Assembly (NCBI RefSeq): GCF_000208925.1 | Contig: NW_001914872.1 | Location: 85,773-149,772, forward strand | DNA from: Entamoeba histolytica HM-1:IMSS | Taxonomy: Eukaryota > Evosea > Mastigamoebida > Endamoebidae | DNA: 64,000 nucleotides | Direction: 5' to 3' | Part shown: one piece after another, positions 20,479 through 31,009 of the stretch | Numbering within the stretch: position 1 is the first letter of the stretch | Layout of the letters: each line of letters starts with the position of its first letter | Position numbers and translations under genes: made by a program | Notes under the pieces: model-generated | The model's input: only the letters and a program-made list of their open reading frames with translations | The model's database searches: none | What the model was told of the DNA's origin: nothing

Positions 20479-22254
20479 ATGCAAAGCAATCAACCAATCA
20501 CATTGGAACTTCTTGATGAGACACTCAAAAAAATGTACTCTGAAGGGAATATCATTATTAATGAAAAAAGTATTAAATGGATTGAACAAATGAGTATGAT
20601 AGAAACAACAGATGATGGGAAATACTTAGGAATTTTTGAAGACTTTTTAAGACATGTTGATAGTAAAGAGTTTAATGAGAAATTAACATTATTTAATGAA
20701 GGAAAAGGAACAAAGATTGTTGATAAAATTCTCAAAGTCTGTGTAGAGCCTAATATTCCAATTGAGAATGTAAGTAAAATCATTACCTGTTTAGCATTTA
20801 TTACAAACAATAATTTTAAAACTAAAGAATATTTATATGAACATAATATCATTGAAGGAATAGAAAACTTATTAATTCAACCTGAAATAGTGAAAATTTT
20901 TGAAGAACTTTTTAGTACATTTGAATATGAAAGAAAGGTTACTACACAACTTACTAGTGTTCAATTTGTTACTAGTTTATTGAGTGGATTATTAACATTA
21001 GTAACAAATTGTGAAGATATCCAAAAAGAAATTAGTGAGAAAGGTATAATTGAATTATTACTTCAACTCTTATCAAATGGAAAGCAAGCACCAAATGAAT
21101 TAATGACAATCTATGGAAGTATTATTGCAATTATTGACAGTTATATTGAAAAGTCAATTAAATTACTTCCTCAAAACACAATTAATATTCTTAAAGAATT
21201 AATCTTTGAAGCACAAGCTAAAGGTATTAGAATTATGGCAATTAAAGCATTGACTGATATTAGTGATTTGAAATTAGAAGATTATAGAAGTATTTTTGAT
21301 GAATTAATTACACCTATTGAGAAAGAAATTGAAAGAATTAATGATGAATTTATCAAACAATCATTATTATTATTGTTTAGAAGTATTTGTAATGATGAAA
21401 AGATTGAAAGTTATAGATTTATTCCATTTCTCAATTCATTAATAGAAATGACACAAAGTCCTATCAAAGAAACTATGATTTGTGCAATAGAAGCAATAAA
21501 TAGTATTGCATTAAGAGATGATACATTAAATATCTTAAGTAACAAAGTTGAAGATATTGTTAAAAGAATTCAAGGGATAGAAGGAGAGGGATATTCATCT
21601 TTAATGCTTTTACTTACTAATATGGGAAGAACTGATGAAACAATTAGAAAATATAAAACATATAAAGTAACTGAACAAATAATAGAATATATTAAAATAC
21701 ATCCACATGATGAACGTGCATTGCTTATGTCTTTATCAGTAATTAATTCAATATCTGTACTTCATGAAAATAGAGACTATTTAACATTTGATCTTAATAT
21801 TTTTGAAGTACTTAATGATTGGTATAATGTCTCAACTAACCAAGTCATTATCTTTAATATTCAGCAAATTATATCTCGTTTAATTTTAAATTCATCCCTT
21901 CGTGCTGAACATTTTATGAATCTTCCAACTGCTATTAATAGTATTATAGAAACAGCTGGATATACCGTTCGACTAATAAAAGAGAAAAGAACTCCTCAAA
22001 CTTCTACAAGAGAAGTAAGAGATGTCAGAGTAGCTTATGAAGCAACAAGAATACTCTGTAATTTGATTAATTTGAAAAGTGAGTATGCAAATACTATCAT
22101 GAAAGATCCTTATGTCATATATGCCATTCTAGATTTAATTCATTCTCATTATCAAATCTTGAAAGATGAAGGAAATTATGCTTTAAATCGCTTGAAACAA
22201 TATGAGATTATAACTGATGATGATATTAAGAAAGCTGAAGCAAGTCGTATTTGA
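20479..22254 (+). CDS. ARM/HEAT-repeat protein, function unknown
   Basis: 591 residues from the first in-frame ATG at 20479; the open frame extends further upstream but only to a TTG. It is helical throughout, with armadillo-like pairs such as EKGIIELLLQLLS, IRIMAIKALTDIS, and EATRILCNLINLKSEYANTI. There is no signal peptide, membrane helix or catalytic motif. Size and repeat type recall SmgGDS-like or beta-catenin-like scaffolds, but no diagnostic residues are seen and no specific family is claimed. It is divergent from the ATR-like gene across a 134-base spacer. Confidence 0.6.
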   Translation: MQSNQPITLELLDETLKKMYSEGNIIINEKSIKWIEQMSMIETTDDGKYLGIFEDFLRHVDSKEFNEKLTLFNEGKGTKIVDKILKVCVEPNIPIENVSKIITCLAFITNNNFKTKEYLYEHNIIEGIENLLIQPEIVKIFEELFSTFEYERKVTTQLTSVQFVTSLLSGLLTLVTNCEDIQKEISEKGIIELLLQLLSNGKQAPNELMTIYGSIIAIIDSYIEKSIKLLPQNTINILKELIFEAQAKGIRIMAIKALTDISDLKLEDYRSIFDELITPIEKEIERINDEFIKQSLLLLFRSICNDEKIESYRFIPFLNSLIEMTQSPIKETMICAIEAINSIALRDDTLNILSNKVEDIVKRIQGIEGEGYSSLMLLLTNMGRTDETIRKYKTYKVTEQIIEYIKIHPHDERALLMSLSVINSISVLHENRDYLTFDLNIFEVLNDWYNVSTNQVIIFNIQQIISRLILNSSLRAEHFMNLPTAINSIIETAGYTVRLIKEKRTPQTSTREVRDVRVAYEATRILCNLINLKSEYANTIMKDPYVIYAILDLIHSHYQILKDEGNYALNRLKQYEIITDDDIKKAEASRI

Positions 22255-23285
22255 AAAATAAAACAATTCAGTATTTATTTTCTTTGTTTTTGACACAATT
22301 TCTTATTAATACTATGTTTGTGAATCCTTTTTAATCATTTTCAGTCATTATCAAATTTAAAAATATAATTCAACATGTATCATCTCATATGTGTATGAAT
22401 TATATCATTTTCATAATAATATTATCTTTAATTATTCCAATTTTGATTGATAATTGAACCACATGTATTTGTTTATTCTTTTAACTTAATTCATAACTAT
22501 CTATTTCATTGTTCATAATATTAGATTGATTATTATAAAGTCATATTCTTCTCTTCATGTTTTTGGCACATCTGTAATTTTCTGACAACTTGTATTAAAC
22601 TATTATAGTATTGCACCAACGGTTATTTATTCAAGAATTTAAATCTAATGAATCAACTAAACTAATGATGATTATATTTAGTATCTATTACAGTTGGTTT
22701 ATTTGTCAAATAATACTCAAGAACATACATTATGTGATAATAATGAGTATTTATCTATTAACAATGTTTTTATCTTAATATCTTTAATATAGAATATCAA
22801 ATAACTATGAATCAATGACATATTACTTATTTATGTCATTGGAGATATTCTTATTAAAAAGAAATTTATTTGACTTATTGATGACTTTGTTTAAAGAATA
22901 AGAATAATTGTGTTGTGGTGTATTTTTACTGGTATTTCAATAACTGAAAATGAGTGTTTTGTAATGCTATTCTAATCATTCAAACAATCAAATTCTTCAA
23001 TAATACTTCTAATATCATTCATGTTTAAACGAATATCCTGTTATTATGACAATTAGAAGTGAATTTATTTGATACACTTTCTGTTAGTAGTTTCTTTGTA
23101 CAATATCAATACTATAATGGAATGATATGTTGGATATTAAAAGACTTATTACCAAGAAATTTTATAAGAAATAAGGATATGAAGTAATATAGAAATGACA
23201 TACAAATAAATGGAAGAAGGAGGTTGTAATAGAAAAAGAAGAAAAAAGTAGAAAAAAAGAACTTAAAAAAGAAAATAAAAAAGTA
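22255..23285. other. Intergenic, nothing recognised apart from promoter box
   Basis: About 1.03 kb between two plus-strand genes. It is AT-rich with frequent stops in all frames. The last 27 bases contain GAACTTAAAA (23259-23268), 17 bases before the next ATG. Confidence 0.5.
23259..23268 (+). promoter_or_regulatory. GAACTTAAAA box of the RhoGEF gene
   Basis: Exact GAACTTAAAA, 17 bases before the ATG at 23286. An identical box precedes the formin start at the same sort of distance. Confidence 0.45.
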
Positions 23286-24644
23286 ATGGAACAAAGGAAA
23301 AAAGTAGTTAATGAATTAGCTACTACAGAGAAAACATATTCAGATATGTTACAATTAGCTATTAATGTATATTTTCAACCGATACAGAAATCAAATGTCT
23401 TAGATAAAAATGATTTTGAACAATTATTTTGTAATATTGAAACAGTTGCAATGAATTCGATGTTATTATGTTATGACCTTCAAAAGAGAGAAGCTAATTT
23501 TGAACAAAATGATATTATTTGTGATGTTTTATTATTTAGAAAAACATTATTTGATTGTTATAATGAATATATTAGAAATTATGATCGAGCGATAGAAAGA
23601 TATGGCAAGTTATTAAATAAAAAGAAATTTCAAGAAATGGCAAACCCAAATGATAAATGTTCGTTGGGTTTAGAAGGATTATTAATTACTCCAGTACAAA
23701 GAATTCCAAGATATGTTCTTTTAATGAAGGAGTATATGAAATGCACACCAAAAGAACATCCAGATTATTTAAATGCAGAAATTGCTTTAAATATTTTTCA
23801 ACAATTAGCAAATGAAATAAACCTTACAATGGCTGATGAACAAAATAGAGAACGTCTTCAAAAAATAGTTATGAGGTTTTCATCATTACCAATAAATGTT
23901 TCAAGTTATATTTTAGACCAACCTCATCTTCTGTTATTAGAAGGAACATTAAATAAATATTGTAGAAAAGGGATAAAAAAGAGAGTATGTTTCTTATTTT
24001 CTGATCAAGTACTTATTTATGGATCTCCTGTTGTTGGATCACAATTGTCTTATCATAATACAATTAAACTTATTGCATTTAAATCAATTAAAGACACTGA
24101 TAAAAAAACTAATGTTATTCAATTAATTGGAAAGGAAAAATCATTTAATCTTAGTGCTGAATCTTTACAAATGAAAAAAGAATGGTTAAATCAATTATGT
24201 TTTGCTCTTACTGGAGAACAAAAAACTGAATTTATTGATGTTGATGATGAAGGGAATGAAGAATATACAACAGTTATTATGATGAATGAAGAAGAAGTAA
24301 GTGAATGTATGAAATGTAAAGTGCGTTTTAATTTAACAACAAGAAAACATCATTGTAATTATTGTGGCAAAGTTTTTTGTGATAAATGTCTTAGTTATAG
24401 AATAGTTCTTCCAAAACAATTACAAGAGTGTAAAGTTTGTGTTGATTGTTATGACAAAATAAAGAAAATAGAACCTCCTTTACCATCTATTCCACCACCA
24501 AGAAGAAAAACACCATTTATTCAAAATGCAACACAATTTAAAAAAAGAGAACCTCCTCGAATGAGAAAATGTGGACAATTTCTTGTTCGTACACCATCAA
24601 TAAAAAACTTTGGAGATAATGGTTTAGACTTAGTTCAAAACTAA
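23286..24644 (+). CDS. Rho guanine nucleotide exchange factor with DH, PH and FYVE-type domains
   Basis: 452 residues. Residues 1-190 form the DH (Dbl homology) domain: the start RKKVVNELATTEKTYSDML and the core LLITPVQRIPRYVLLMKEY are family signatures. A PH domain follows (about 215-310: LLLLEGTLNKYC, RVCFLFSDQVLIYG, ending KKEWLNQL). A zinc finger of FYVE type lies at about 339-395 with eight cysteine/histidine ligands (CMKC...HHCNYCGKVFCDKC...CKVCVDC). The domain order resembles FGD-type exchange factors and the FYVE-RhoGEF family expanded in Entamoeba. It is expected to activate Rho/Rac at phosphoinositide-bearing membranes during phagocytosis or motility. The FYVE basic motif reads RKHHCN and a W-x-x-D entry is not evident. 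Confidence 0.92.
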   Translation: MEQRKKVVNELATTEKTYSDMLQLAINVYFQPIQKSNVLDKNDFEQLFCNIETVAMNSMLLCYDLQKREANFEQNDIICDVLLFRKTLFDCYNEYIRNYDRAIERYGKLLNKKKFQEMANPNDKCSLGLEGLLITPVQRIPRYVLLMKEYMKCTPKEHPDYLNAEIALNIFQQLANEINLTMADEQNRERLQKIVMRFSSLPINVSSYILDQPHLLLLEGTLNKYCRKGIKKRVCFLFSDQVLIYGSPVVGSQLSYHNTIKLIAFKSIKDTDKKTNVIQLIGKEKSFNLSAESLQMKKEWLNQLCFALTGEQKTEFIDVDDEGNEEYTTVIMMNEEEVSECMKCKVRFNLTTRKHHCNYCGKVFCDKCLSYRIVLPKQLQECKVCVDCYDKIKKIEPPLPSIPPPRRKTPFIQNATQFKKREPPRMRKCGQFLVRTPSIKNFGDNGLDLVQN

Positions 24645-24728
24645 ATTTGTTTTATTTCTTTATAATAAAATTATTTCAATAACAATCATTTTTTAAACAA
24701 ATAAAATAAGTATAAGAAATAAAATTAA

Positions 24729-26042
24729 TTAAAGGTATTTTCCATATTCAGAATTAAAATACCAATCATAACTTTTACGTATTTCTTCTGGATTAAAAGT
24801 TATTTTTGATGTTTCTGCTTCTTTTCTACCAAATTCTTTTTGTGGTTGTCCATTTTCTAACGTATCTTTTAAAGCTTCATCAAATTCTTTAGAATATTCA
24901 ATACCAAAATATTCATATATTTTCTTGGTAGTTTCAATTGGGTTTTGAATCATTTCTTTGAATGAAATATCACAAATGAATTTTTTACGTTCTGGATTTT
25001 CTTTAATCCATGATTCTCTTACTGTAAGAGCGTTTTTAAGATATAATTGATGAAGATAAATAACATTATTATTAATAAATTCATAATCATTAATACCTAA
25101 ATCATCTTTTAATCTTCCCATAGCATTCAAATAAGCAGTAATAGCACTATATAATTGTTTAACTGGATCTCTATGAATCCAAACAATTCTTGGATTATAT
25201 TCATCTTTAGCCATGATTTTAAAGAAAGGAATTGGAGTTATAAAATGTGTTGCACATTTCATACAAATAAAGTCTTTATCTTTTAATGGAAATTCCATTA
25301 AATGCATTTTCATTTCATCAATAATTCCTTCATACACATAATCAAAATTTCTAGTAAAAGCATTACATCTATATTGTTCCAATCGAGGTAATCCTCCAAT
25401 ATGAACAAAACATTCATTTTGAACTGTTTGGAAAAAGTATTCTTCTTCTGGATTATGTGGATTTAAAGCATGAATAGATTTAAATTGATCATTACTGTTG
25501 TTAATACTATTAACAACAGCTGTAGCAATTTTAAGTCTTCCTTCTTCTGACATTGTTTTACTTCCAGGACAAAAATGTTCATACATTTGAATTGATGAAG
25601 CATGTGGATCTGATACTAAACAAAAATGAGTGAAAGTAGATCCACTTCTTGGCATAGAAATGATATACATTGGGTTTTTGATTTCAATTTGGTCTAACTC
25701 TTTTTTATACATCTTTCTTTCTTTAAGGAATCTTAAGTAACAAGCCATTTGAACAACACAAAAAGTGAACATTGATTTAAACATATTTGATTCTAGATCA
25801 AAACAACCAGCAAAAAATTCTCTTTCTGATTCTTTATATGATTCATAATTAAGCTCTTCTTTAAATTCTTCAGCAAGTGATTGGTATAAAGTACTATTTG
25901 ATGGTTCAATACTACAAAGATAAGCAACAGCATGTTGTTGAATTTTAGTATGAATAGTTTCAAATTTATCAACTGGGATAAGTGGTTTTGTGTATGGATT
26001 TTTAGTATTAAATTCATATAAATATGGGTTTTGGGTAAGCAT
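24729..26042 (-). CDS. PAPS-dependent sulfotransferase
   Basis: 437 residues from the ATG at 26042; the open frame runs to an upstream TTG at 26063, but a canonical GTATTTAAAC TATA element 39-48 bases before 26042 fits the downstream start. The phosphosulfate loop is SMPRSGSTFTHF (about 131-142), and the 3'-phosphate site is seen as RIVWIHRDPVKQLYSA (about 279-294). H-x-x-x near residue 150 is a candidate for the general base. The fold type with P-R-S-G-S-T resembles the bacterial-like Sulfotransfer_3 group. Entamoeba activates sulfate in mitosomes and uses cytosolic sulfotransferases to make sulfolipids such as cholesteryl sulfate; assignment to such a reaction is inference. Convergent with the RhoGEF gene, 84 bases between stops. 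Confidence 0.88.
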   Translation of the reverse strand: MLTQNPYLYEFNTKNPYTKPLIPVDKFETIHTKIQQHAVAYLCSIEPSNSTLYQSLAEEFKEELNYESYKESEREFFAGCFDLESNMFKSMFTFCVVQMACYLRFLKERKMYKKELDQIEIKNPMYIISMPRSGSTFTHFCLVSDPHASSIQMYEHFCPGSKTMSEEGRLKIATAVVNSINNSNDQFKSIHALNPHNPEEEYFFQTVQNECFVHIGGLPRLEQYRCNAFTRNFDYVYEGIIDEMKMHLMEFPLKDKDFICMKCATHFITPIPFFKIMAKDEYNPRIVWIHRDPVKQLYSAITAYLNAMGRLKDDLGINDYEFINNNVIYLHQLYLKNALTVRESWIKENPERKKFICDISFKEMIQNPIETTKKIYEYFGIEYSKEFDEALKDTLENGQPQKEFGRKEAETSKITFNPEEIRKSYDWYFNSEYGKYL

Positions 26043-27751
26043 AAAACAGAAGTAACGAATCAAAAATCTTTAAAAAGAGGGTTTAAATACTCACATTTTG
26101 TGTAGTAAATTAAATCATTTATTTAGAAATAATGGAATAAAACTCGTTTCTAATACAGAAGAAATCTTTTATGACGGTTTAACTTTTATTTTATTAAGTT
26201 CACTTTTTGAACTTTTTTATATTTAATCATAAAATAAAGTTTTATCAACTTTCTGATAAAAATTTTTATAATAATCCATTCTTTAACAAAAATATCATTT
26301 TTGTTATTTATACCATTTTCTTTTTTTTGTTATTATTATTGTTATAACATTATTTATAATAAAAATATTTGTTTTAAGTAAGATAACAGAATTAAAACTA
26401 TAAATTGGATCTATAAAACAAATTGAATAGATAATTGTAAATTAATAAAAAAAATGAGTTTATAATAATATAATTAATTGTTTAATAAGATAGAATGAAT
26501 TTATACAAAACATTCCTTTAAATTAATATAATTAAATAAATTGATTGGTGGGTGGGGGTAATAATAATCTTTATCTCTCACCACTTCAAAAAGGTTTATT
26601 CTTTTTATTTTATTTTGGTGAGTTTATTTTCAATCTTTTTGGTATGTTTAACAAAAATAAAAAAGTAAACTTCATTCTTTTAACTGCCACGTTAATTCTG
26701 TTTGAATATTCATTCATACCAAATTATTAATTTTTCATTACTAATTTCTAATTCTTATTTTTATCTGTAATTCATTCTAAATGTACTTGAAAACAAAATA
26801 TACTAATTAACCTCATGAACGATGTAATGAGAGGTTTCATCAATTAACTCAATATTTTTTTTTGTTCAAAGAAGATATATTGTTATACTCAGTTTTTTGA
26901 TATTTTTAATTATTCAAACGTTAAAAGTACAACAACAAAGAACAAAACAAAACTATAAAAAAAACCAATTAACGTCATAGAAGAATAATAAGTTAATTTT
27001 TAAAATAATAATAAGACACATGTTTCAGTACTACTCACTCATATATGCCACTGTTTAATATAAATAGAGCATTGCACCATTTTTTTGAATTAAAGACTTA
27101 ATAATAATTCAAATGATACTATACTCATTTAAAAAAAAACTACATGTGAGGTATTTATATGTATAAGGAGAAATATCTTTAGTCTCATATTTGTCTTTCT
27201 ATAGACTTCGATAAGTTTTGAAATGATATTTTGATAAGTTATTTTTAAAAAAGGGTTTATTGTATTTATTTCCTTTTTAACGCATTTCTAATTTTTATAA
27301 ATAAAATACAAAAAAACAACATCAAATAATCAAACATGTAGATAGAATTTTTCAACAAAAATTCAATACTATACGAATTTGTACAAACATTACTCATTCA
27401 ATAAAACAAAAACATGGTGGTAAACTCCACCGAAACCACACAAGAACAAATCTGTAATGAATTACATTCCAGTTTAACGAAAAAAAGACATAATTGAAAC
27501 GAAAAGCTTTCAAAAAAAGAATTAATCTTTTAATAAACCAACGAATAGAATATAAAAATGAAAATAGGTTATTAGTAGGAATTGTTTATAAAAATAATTT
27601 ATTAAGAATTTAAATCAAACATCAAGGAGAAAGAGAAAAATGCGAGTTGAACTACCCTAGGAGATAGTTTACCAAAAGAAAAAAAAAGAAGTACCAAAAT
27701 TTTCATCAAAAGGTATCTTAAATTAATTGATCAATTTATTTTTATTTCAGG
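26043..27751. other. Long intergenic region with a hairpin cluster
   Basis: About 1.7 kb. It includes the TATA element of the sulfotransferase gene, a G-rich run at 26546-26557, and a cluster of inverted repeats between about 27350 and 27480 (for example GAATTTTT-CAAC-AAAAATTC and GGTGG-TAAACT-CCACC at 27416-27431). No coding frame is supported. Confidence 0.45.
26081..26090 (-). promoter_or_regulatory. TATA-like element GTATTTAAAC of the sulfotransferase gene
   Basis: The minus strand reads GTATTTAAAC, an exact match to the Entamoeba TATA consensus GTATTTAAA(G/C). Its distance to the ATG at 26042 leaves room for a short leader of about 10-15 bases, typical of this genus, and decides the start codon. 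Confidence 0.65.
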
Positions 27752-30700
27752 ATGATTAGTATTATAATACAGTTCATTGTAATTGGAAATGCACTCCAAT
27801 GTTCTCCTGGATGTCCTGCATGTTTAACTAGTTATACATGTGCAAGTCATTGCTTAGCTGGATATGAACAAGATAATTCCTGTAGACATTGTCAATGGGT
27901 AAATCCATATAAACCAGTTACAGAAGCATATATTCCAAACAATGATGAATGTTTGAAAACAACAAATGTTATACAAAAAACAGGATGGTTACCATCAGAT
28001 ATTCAAGAGATAAAATTAAATGAAAAAATAATCTTTACATTAAACGATGATTCAAGTGTAGATTATAGTTTTTGTCAATATAAACAAAAATATAGATTTG
28101 GAAAATGGTTTAAAATTAATTTAAATCAAGTTACTAATGCTGTATTTGTTGCTGAAATTGAAAAAATAAATAAAGCACCTGTTATATTTTCTCTTGATAT
28201 GACAAATTCAAATTCTTTTGATCAAAATCCTCATTGTTATGCTCATAACCAAATGAATAAAGATGAATATAATTTTACTATGATGGTACCTGCTTATAAA
28301 TCACATTCTAATAAAAGTGATGAATTTATTTATCTTTTTACATCTATTGAAGGTTGTGGAAATGCTGAAATGTCTTTAACAATTTCTCAAATGGATGGAA
28401 AATATTTTGATCCATATTATATTTTTACTCAAGAAGTTGCTGATTCTTTAGCTTCAGATTTAACTAAAGAAGAATTTGTTCATTTTCCTGTAAAAGCAAG
28501 AGGAATTCATGATTATTCATATTGTGCTCAATGTAGATTAATGAAATTTTTATTGTTTAGAATGAATTTTAAAGGTGATTATTCTATTTTACTTGATAGT
28601 ACTGCTGCAGATAAAGTTAATTATCTTCAAGAATATACTGCAAATAATACTTGTAAAGTACTTTATATTGGTAAACCTTTTGGTCATATATTAAGTAGAA
28701 ATAATGGGTTTAAAGTTAGAATTCGTGGAGATGAATCATCTCAAACAACTGAAAGATTTTTTACTGTATTAACTGAAGATAAAGGAAGTGATATTGATGT
28801 AGTTTTTAGAGCTATTTGTCCACATGATTGTAATCATAAATTAGGTCAAGGTATCTGTGTTACTGAAGAAGGAAGATGTCGTTGCAATCCAGGATTTGGA
28901 GGTGATGATTGTCATAAATTATGTTATTATAATAATCAATGGCAAGTAGAAAATCATAACGGTTTATGTAAATATGGAACATATGGATGTGATTCATATT
29001 GTCATTGTGATGATTCTGATTATATTCAACGTAATAATCTATGTGTTTATCCAAGTTGTCTTACTGGGAAATTAGGACCAAAAGATGAATGTTCACAAGG
29101 AAGTGATGGTTGTACGGAAACATGTAGATGTGATACAGAGAATGGATTTTTTAGAACAGAAAATAAAAGATGTAAATATGAAAAATGTGGTAATGGAATA
29201 ATTGATACTATAACACTTAGTGATGGAACAACAAAAAAAGAACAATGTGATGGTGGAGTTAATTGTGATTCATTTTGTTATTGTGTTAGTGGATATATTC
29301 CTGATCCAGATAATCCAGGGTCATGTATGTCAAAACGAATTTCTACTGGAGCTATTATTGGAATAATATTAGGAAGTTCAGTAGGATTGTTATTTATTAT
29401 GGGATTATTCATATTATTATTTTTCGTTTTGTTAAGGTATGAAAGAGCTGATATTGAAGTATTTAAACAACAACAACCAACATATCATTATTATATTAAT
29501 GGATCATTAAATAAAGAACCTTTAAAAATTAATAGATATAAAGTATTTCCATATGAGTTAGATTATGGTAATGAAAATGGAACAACAGATATAGAAGATA
29601 CAAGATTTGAAAGAATTGAAGTGAAAAATTATTCTAAAAATAAATATATGATGATTATTTTTCATACACCAAATAATCCTAAATTTGTTTTTCATTTTGA
29701 ACCTCAAGTTCTTATCATTAGACCTCATTCTCCATCAAAAATTATTACAAGTTATATGACACTTCATTGTACTACAAAAATTAGAGATATGAAAATTCCA
29801 TATACTGTTTGGTTTAGTAAATCAAAATCTACACTTGAAACTATTGCAGAATTATTAAAAGATAAAACATTTAATGATTGGACTCAAGATAACCAAAGAC
29901 AAATGGAAAAACTTTGTAAAAATGTTGCTAAACATTATCATTATAATCTTACTATTACTACAGATGCAGCATCTTCTACTCATATTGATATGGATGAATT
30001 AAATATGTCTGAAAAACCTATTGCTGAAGGAGCTATGGGTCAAGTGTATATAGGAAGTTATCGTAGTGTTCCAGTTGCAGTGAAAGTATTTAAATGGCAA
30101 AATTTAACAGAAGAAGAAATGAATGAATTAAAACAAGAAGTAATAGCAGAATGTGAAATGATGAGTAAATTAAGAAATCCATTCATTGCAAATTATATGG
30201 GATCAGTTACATATTTACCTCAAGTAACAATGGTCATTCAATATTTTGTTTTAGGATCATTAGGTGAATATTTAAGAACAGAAAAAGAAGATTTTATAAA
30301 GTTATCATATAAATTAAAGATAAAAATGTTATTTGATACTGCAAGAGGAATGGAATTCTTACATGAAAATAATATTCTTCATTTAGATTTAAAACCTGAT
30401 AATCTCTTAGTTAATTCATTATACTCAGACTCTGCTTGTTGTGTAAAAATTACTGACTTTGGTACTTCAAGAGTAGTAAAGAAAAAAAATAATAATGAAG
30501 ACAAAGGTTTGGGTACTCCAATTTATGCTGCTCCTGAAACTTATTTTGATAGATATTCTTTTGCAAGTGATGTATATTCTTTTGGTATATCTGCATGGGA
30601 AGTTTTTTACCAAGATGAACCTTATAAAGACTTTAAATCAATATTTGAAATTAAAAATTATGTAGAAAGTGGAAAACGATTACCTTTAGGTGATACTATG

Positions 30701-30919
30701 CCTCAAATATTAAAAGAAGTTATTAGTGAATCATGGAAACAAGAGCCTGACCAAAGAATTACTTTTGAACAAATTACTAGACTTCTTCTTAAAGCAGATG
30801 ATGAATCAGGAAATCATTCTGAATTAGATATTGGTGTTTCTGATGAAAAGATAGAAGAATTAATTTTAAAAAGAACACAACGTATGCAAAATCAAATATG
30901 TGATTTGAATCATGATTAG
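27752..30919 (+). CDS. Transmembrane receptor-type protein kinase with CXXC-rich ectodomain (Entamoeba TMK)
   Basis: 1055 residues. A signal peptide (about 1-16) leads into an ectodomain of about 515 residues, cysteine-rich at both ends with CXXC and EGF-like spacing (for example CRCNPGFGGDDC). One membrane helix lies near 531-561 (GAIIGIILGSSVGLLFIM). The cytosolic kinase domain is at about 752-1020: loop AEGAMGQVYIG, lysine VAVKVF, catalytic loop HLDLKPDNLL, DFG motif TDFGTSR, and GTPIYAAPETY. It is TKL-like. The arginine before the catalytic aspartate is replaced by leucine, so it is a non-RD kinase, but the catalytic residues remain. Entamoeba has scores of such kinases used in sensing serum, surfaces or phagocytic targets; the ligand is unknown. 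Confidence 0.92.
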   Translation: MISIIIQFIVIGNALQCSPGCPACLTSYTCASHCLAGYEQDNSCRHCQWVNPYKPVTEAYIPNNDECLKTTNVIQKTGWLPSDIQEIKLNEKIIFTLNDDSSVDYSFCQYKQKYRFGKWFKINLNQVTNAVFVAEIEKINKAPVIFSLDMTNSNSFDQNPHCYAHNQMNKDEYNFTMMVPAYKSHSNKSDEFIYLFTSIEGCGNAEMSLTISQMDGKYFDPYYIFTQEVADSLASDLTKEEFVHFPVKARGIHDYSYCAQCRLMKFLLFRMNFKGDYSILLDSTAADKVNYLQEYTANNTCKVLYIGKPFGHILSRNNGFKVRIRGDESSQTTERFFTVLTEDKGSDIDVVFRAICPHDCNHKLGQGICVTEEGRCRCNPGFGGDDCHKLCYYNNQWQVENHNGLCKYGTYGCDSYCHCDDSDYIQRNNLCVYPSCLTGKLGPKDECSQGSDGCTETCRCDTENGFFRTENKRCKYEKCGNGIIDTITLSDGTTKKEQCDGGVNCDSFCYCVSGYIPDPDNPGSCMSKRISTGAIIGIILGSSVGLLFIMGLFILLFFVLLRYERADIEVFKQQQPTYHYYINGSLNKEPLKINRYKVFPYELDYGNENGTTDIEDTRFERIEVKNYSKNKYMMIIFHTPNNPKFVFHFEPQVLIIRPHSPSKIITSYMTLHCTTKIRDMKIPYTVWFSKSKSTLETIAELLKDKTFNDWTQDNQRQMEKLCKNVAKHYHYNLTITTDAASSTHIDMDELNMSEKPIAEGAMGQVYIGSYRSVPVAVKVFKWQNLTEEEMNELKQEVIAECEMMSKLRNPFIANYMGSVTYLPQVTMVIQYFVLGSLGEYLRTEKEDFIKLSYKLKIKMLFDTARGMEFLHENNILHLDLKPDNLLVNSLYSDSACCVKITDFGTSRVVKKKNNNEDKGLGTPIYAAPETYFDRYSFASDVYSFGISAWEVFYQDEPYKDFKSIFEIKNYVESGKRLPLGDTMPQILKEVISESWKQEPDQRITFEQITRLLLKADDESGNHSELDIGVSDEKIEELILKRTQRMQNQICDLNHD

Positions 30920-31009
30920 TTTATTGATTTATTAATTATTGTTATTAATTTCTTTTGTTTTTTTTTTTATTATTAAAATCAAAGAATAGTTTTGTTATTC
31001 AAATTTCAT

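Noticed and set aside
26545..26730. 61-residue open frame beginning at a G-rich run
   Set aside because: Opens at a TTG, is short and hydrophobic, and shows no family features; the G-rich run is noted only as sequence.
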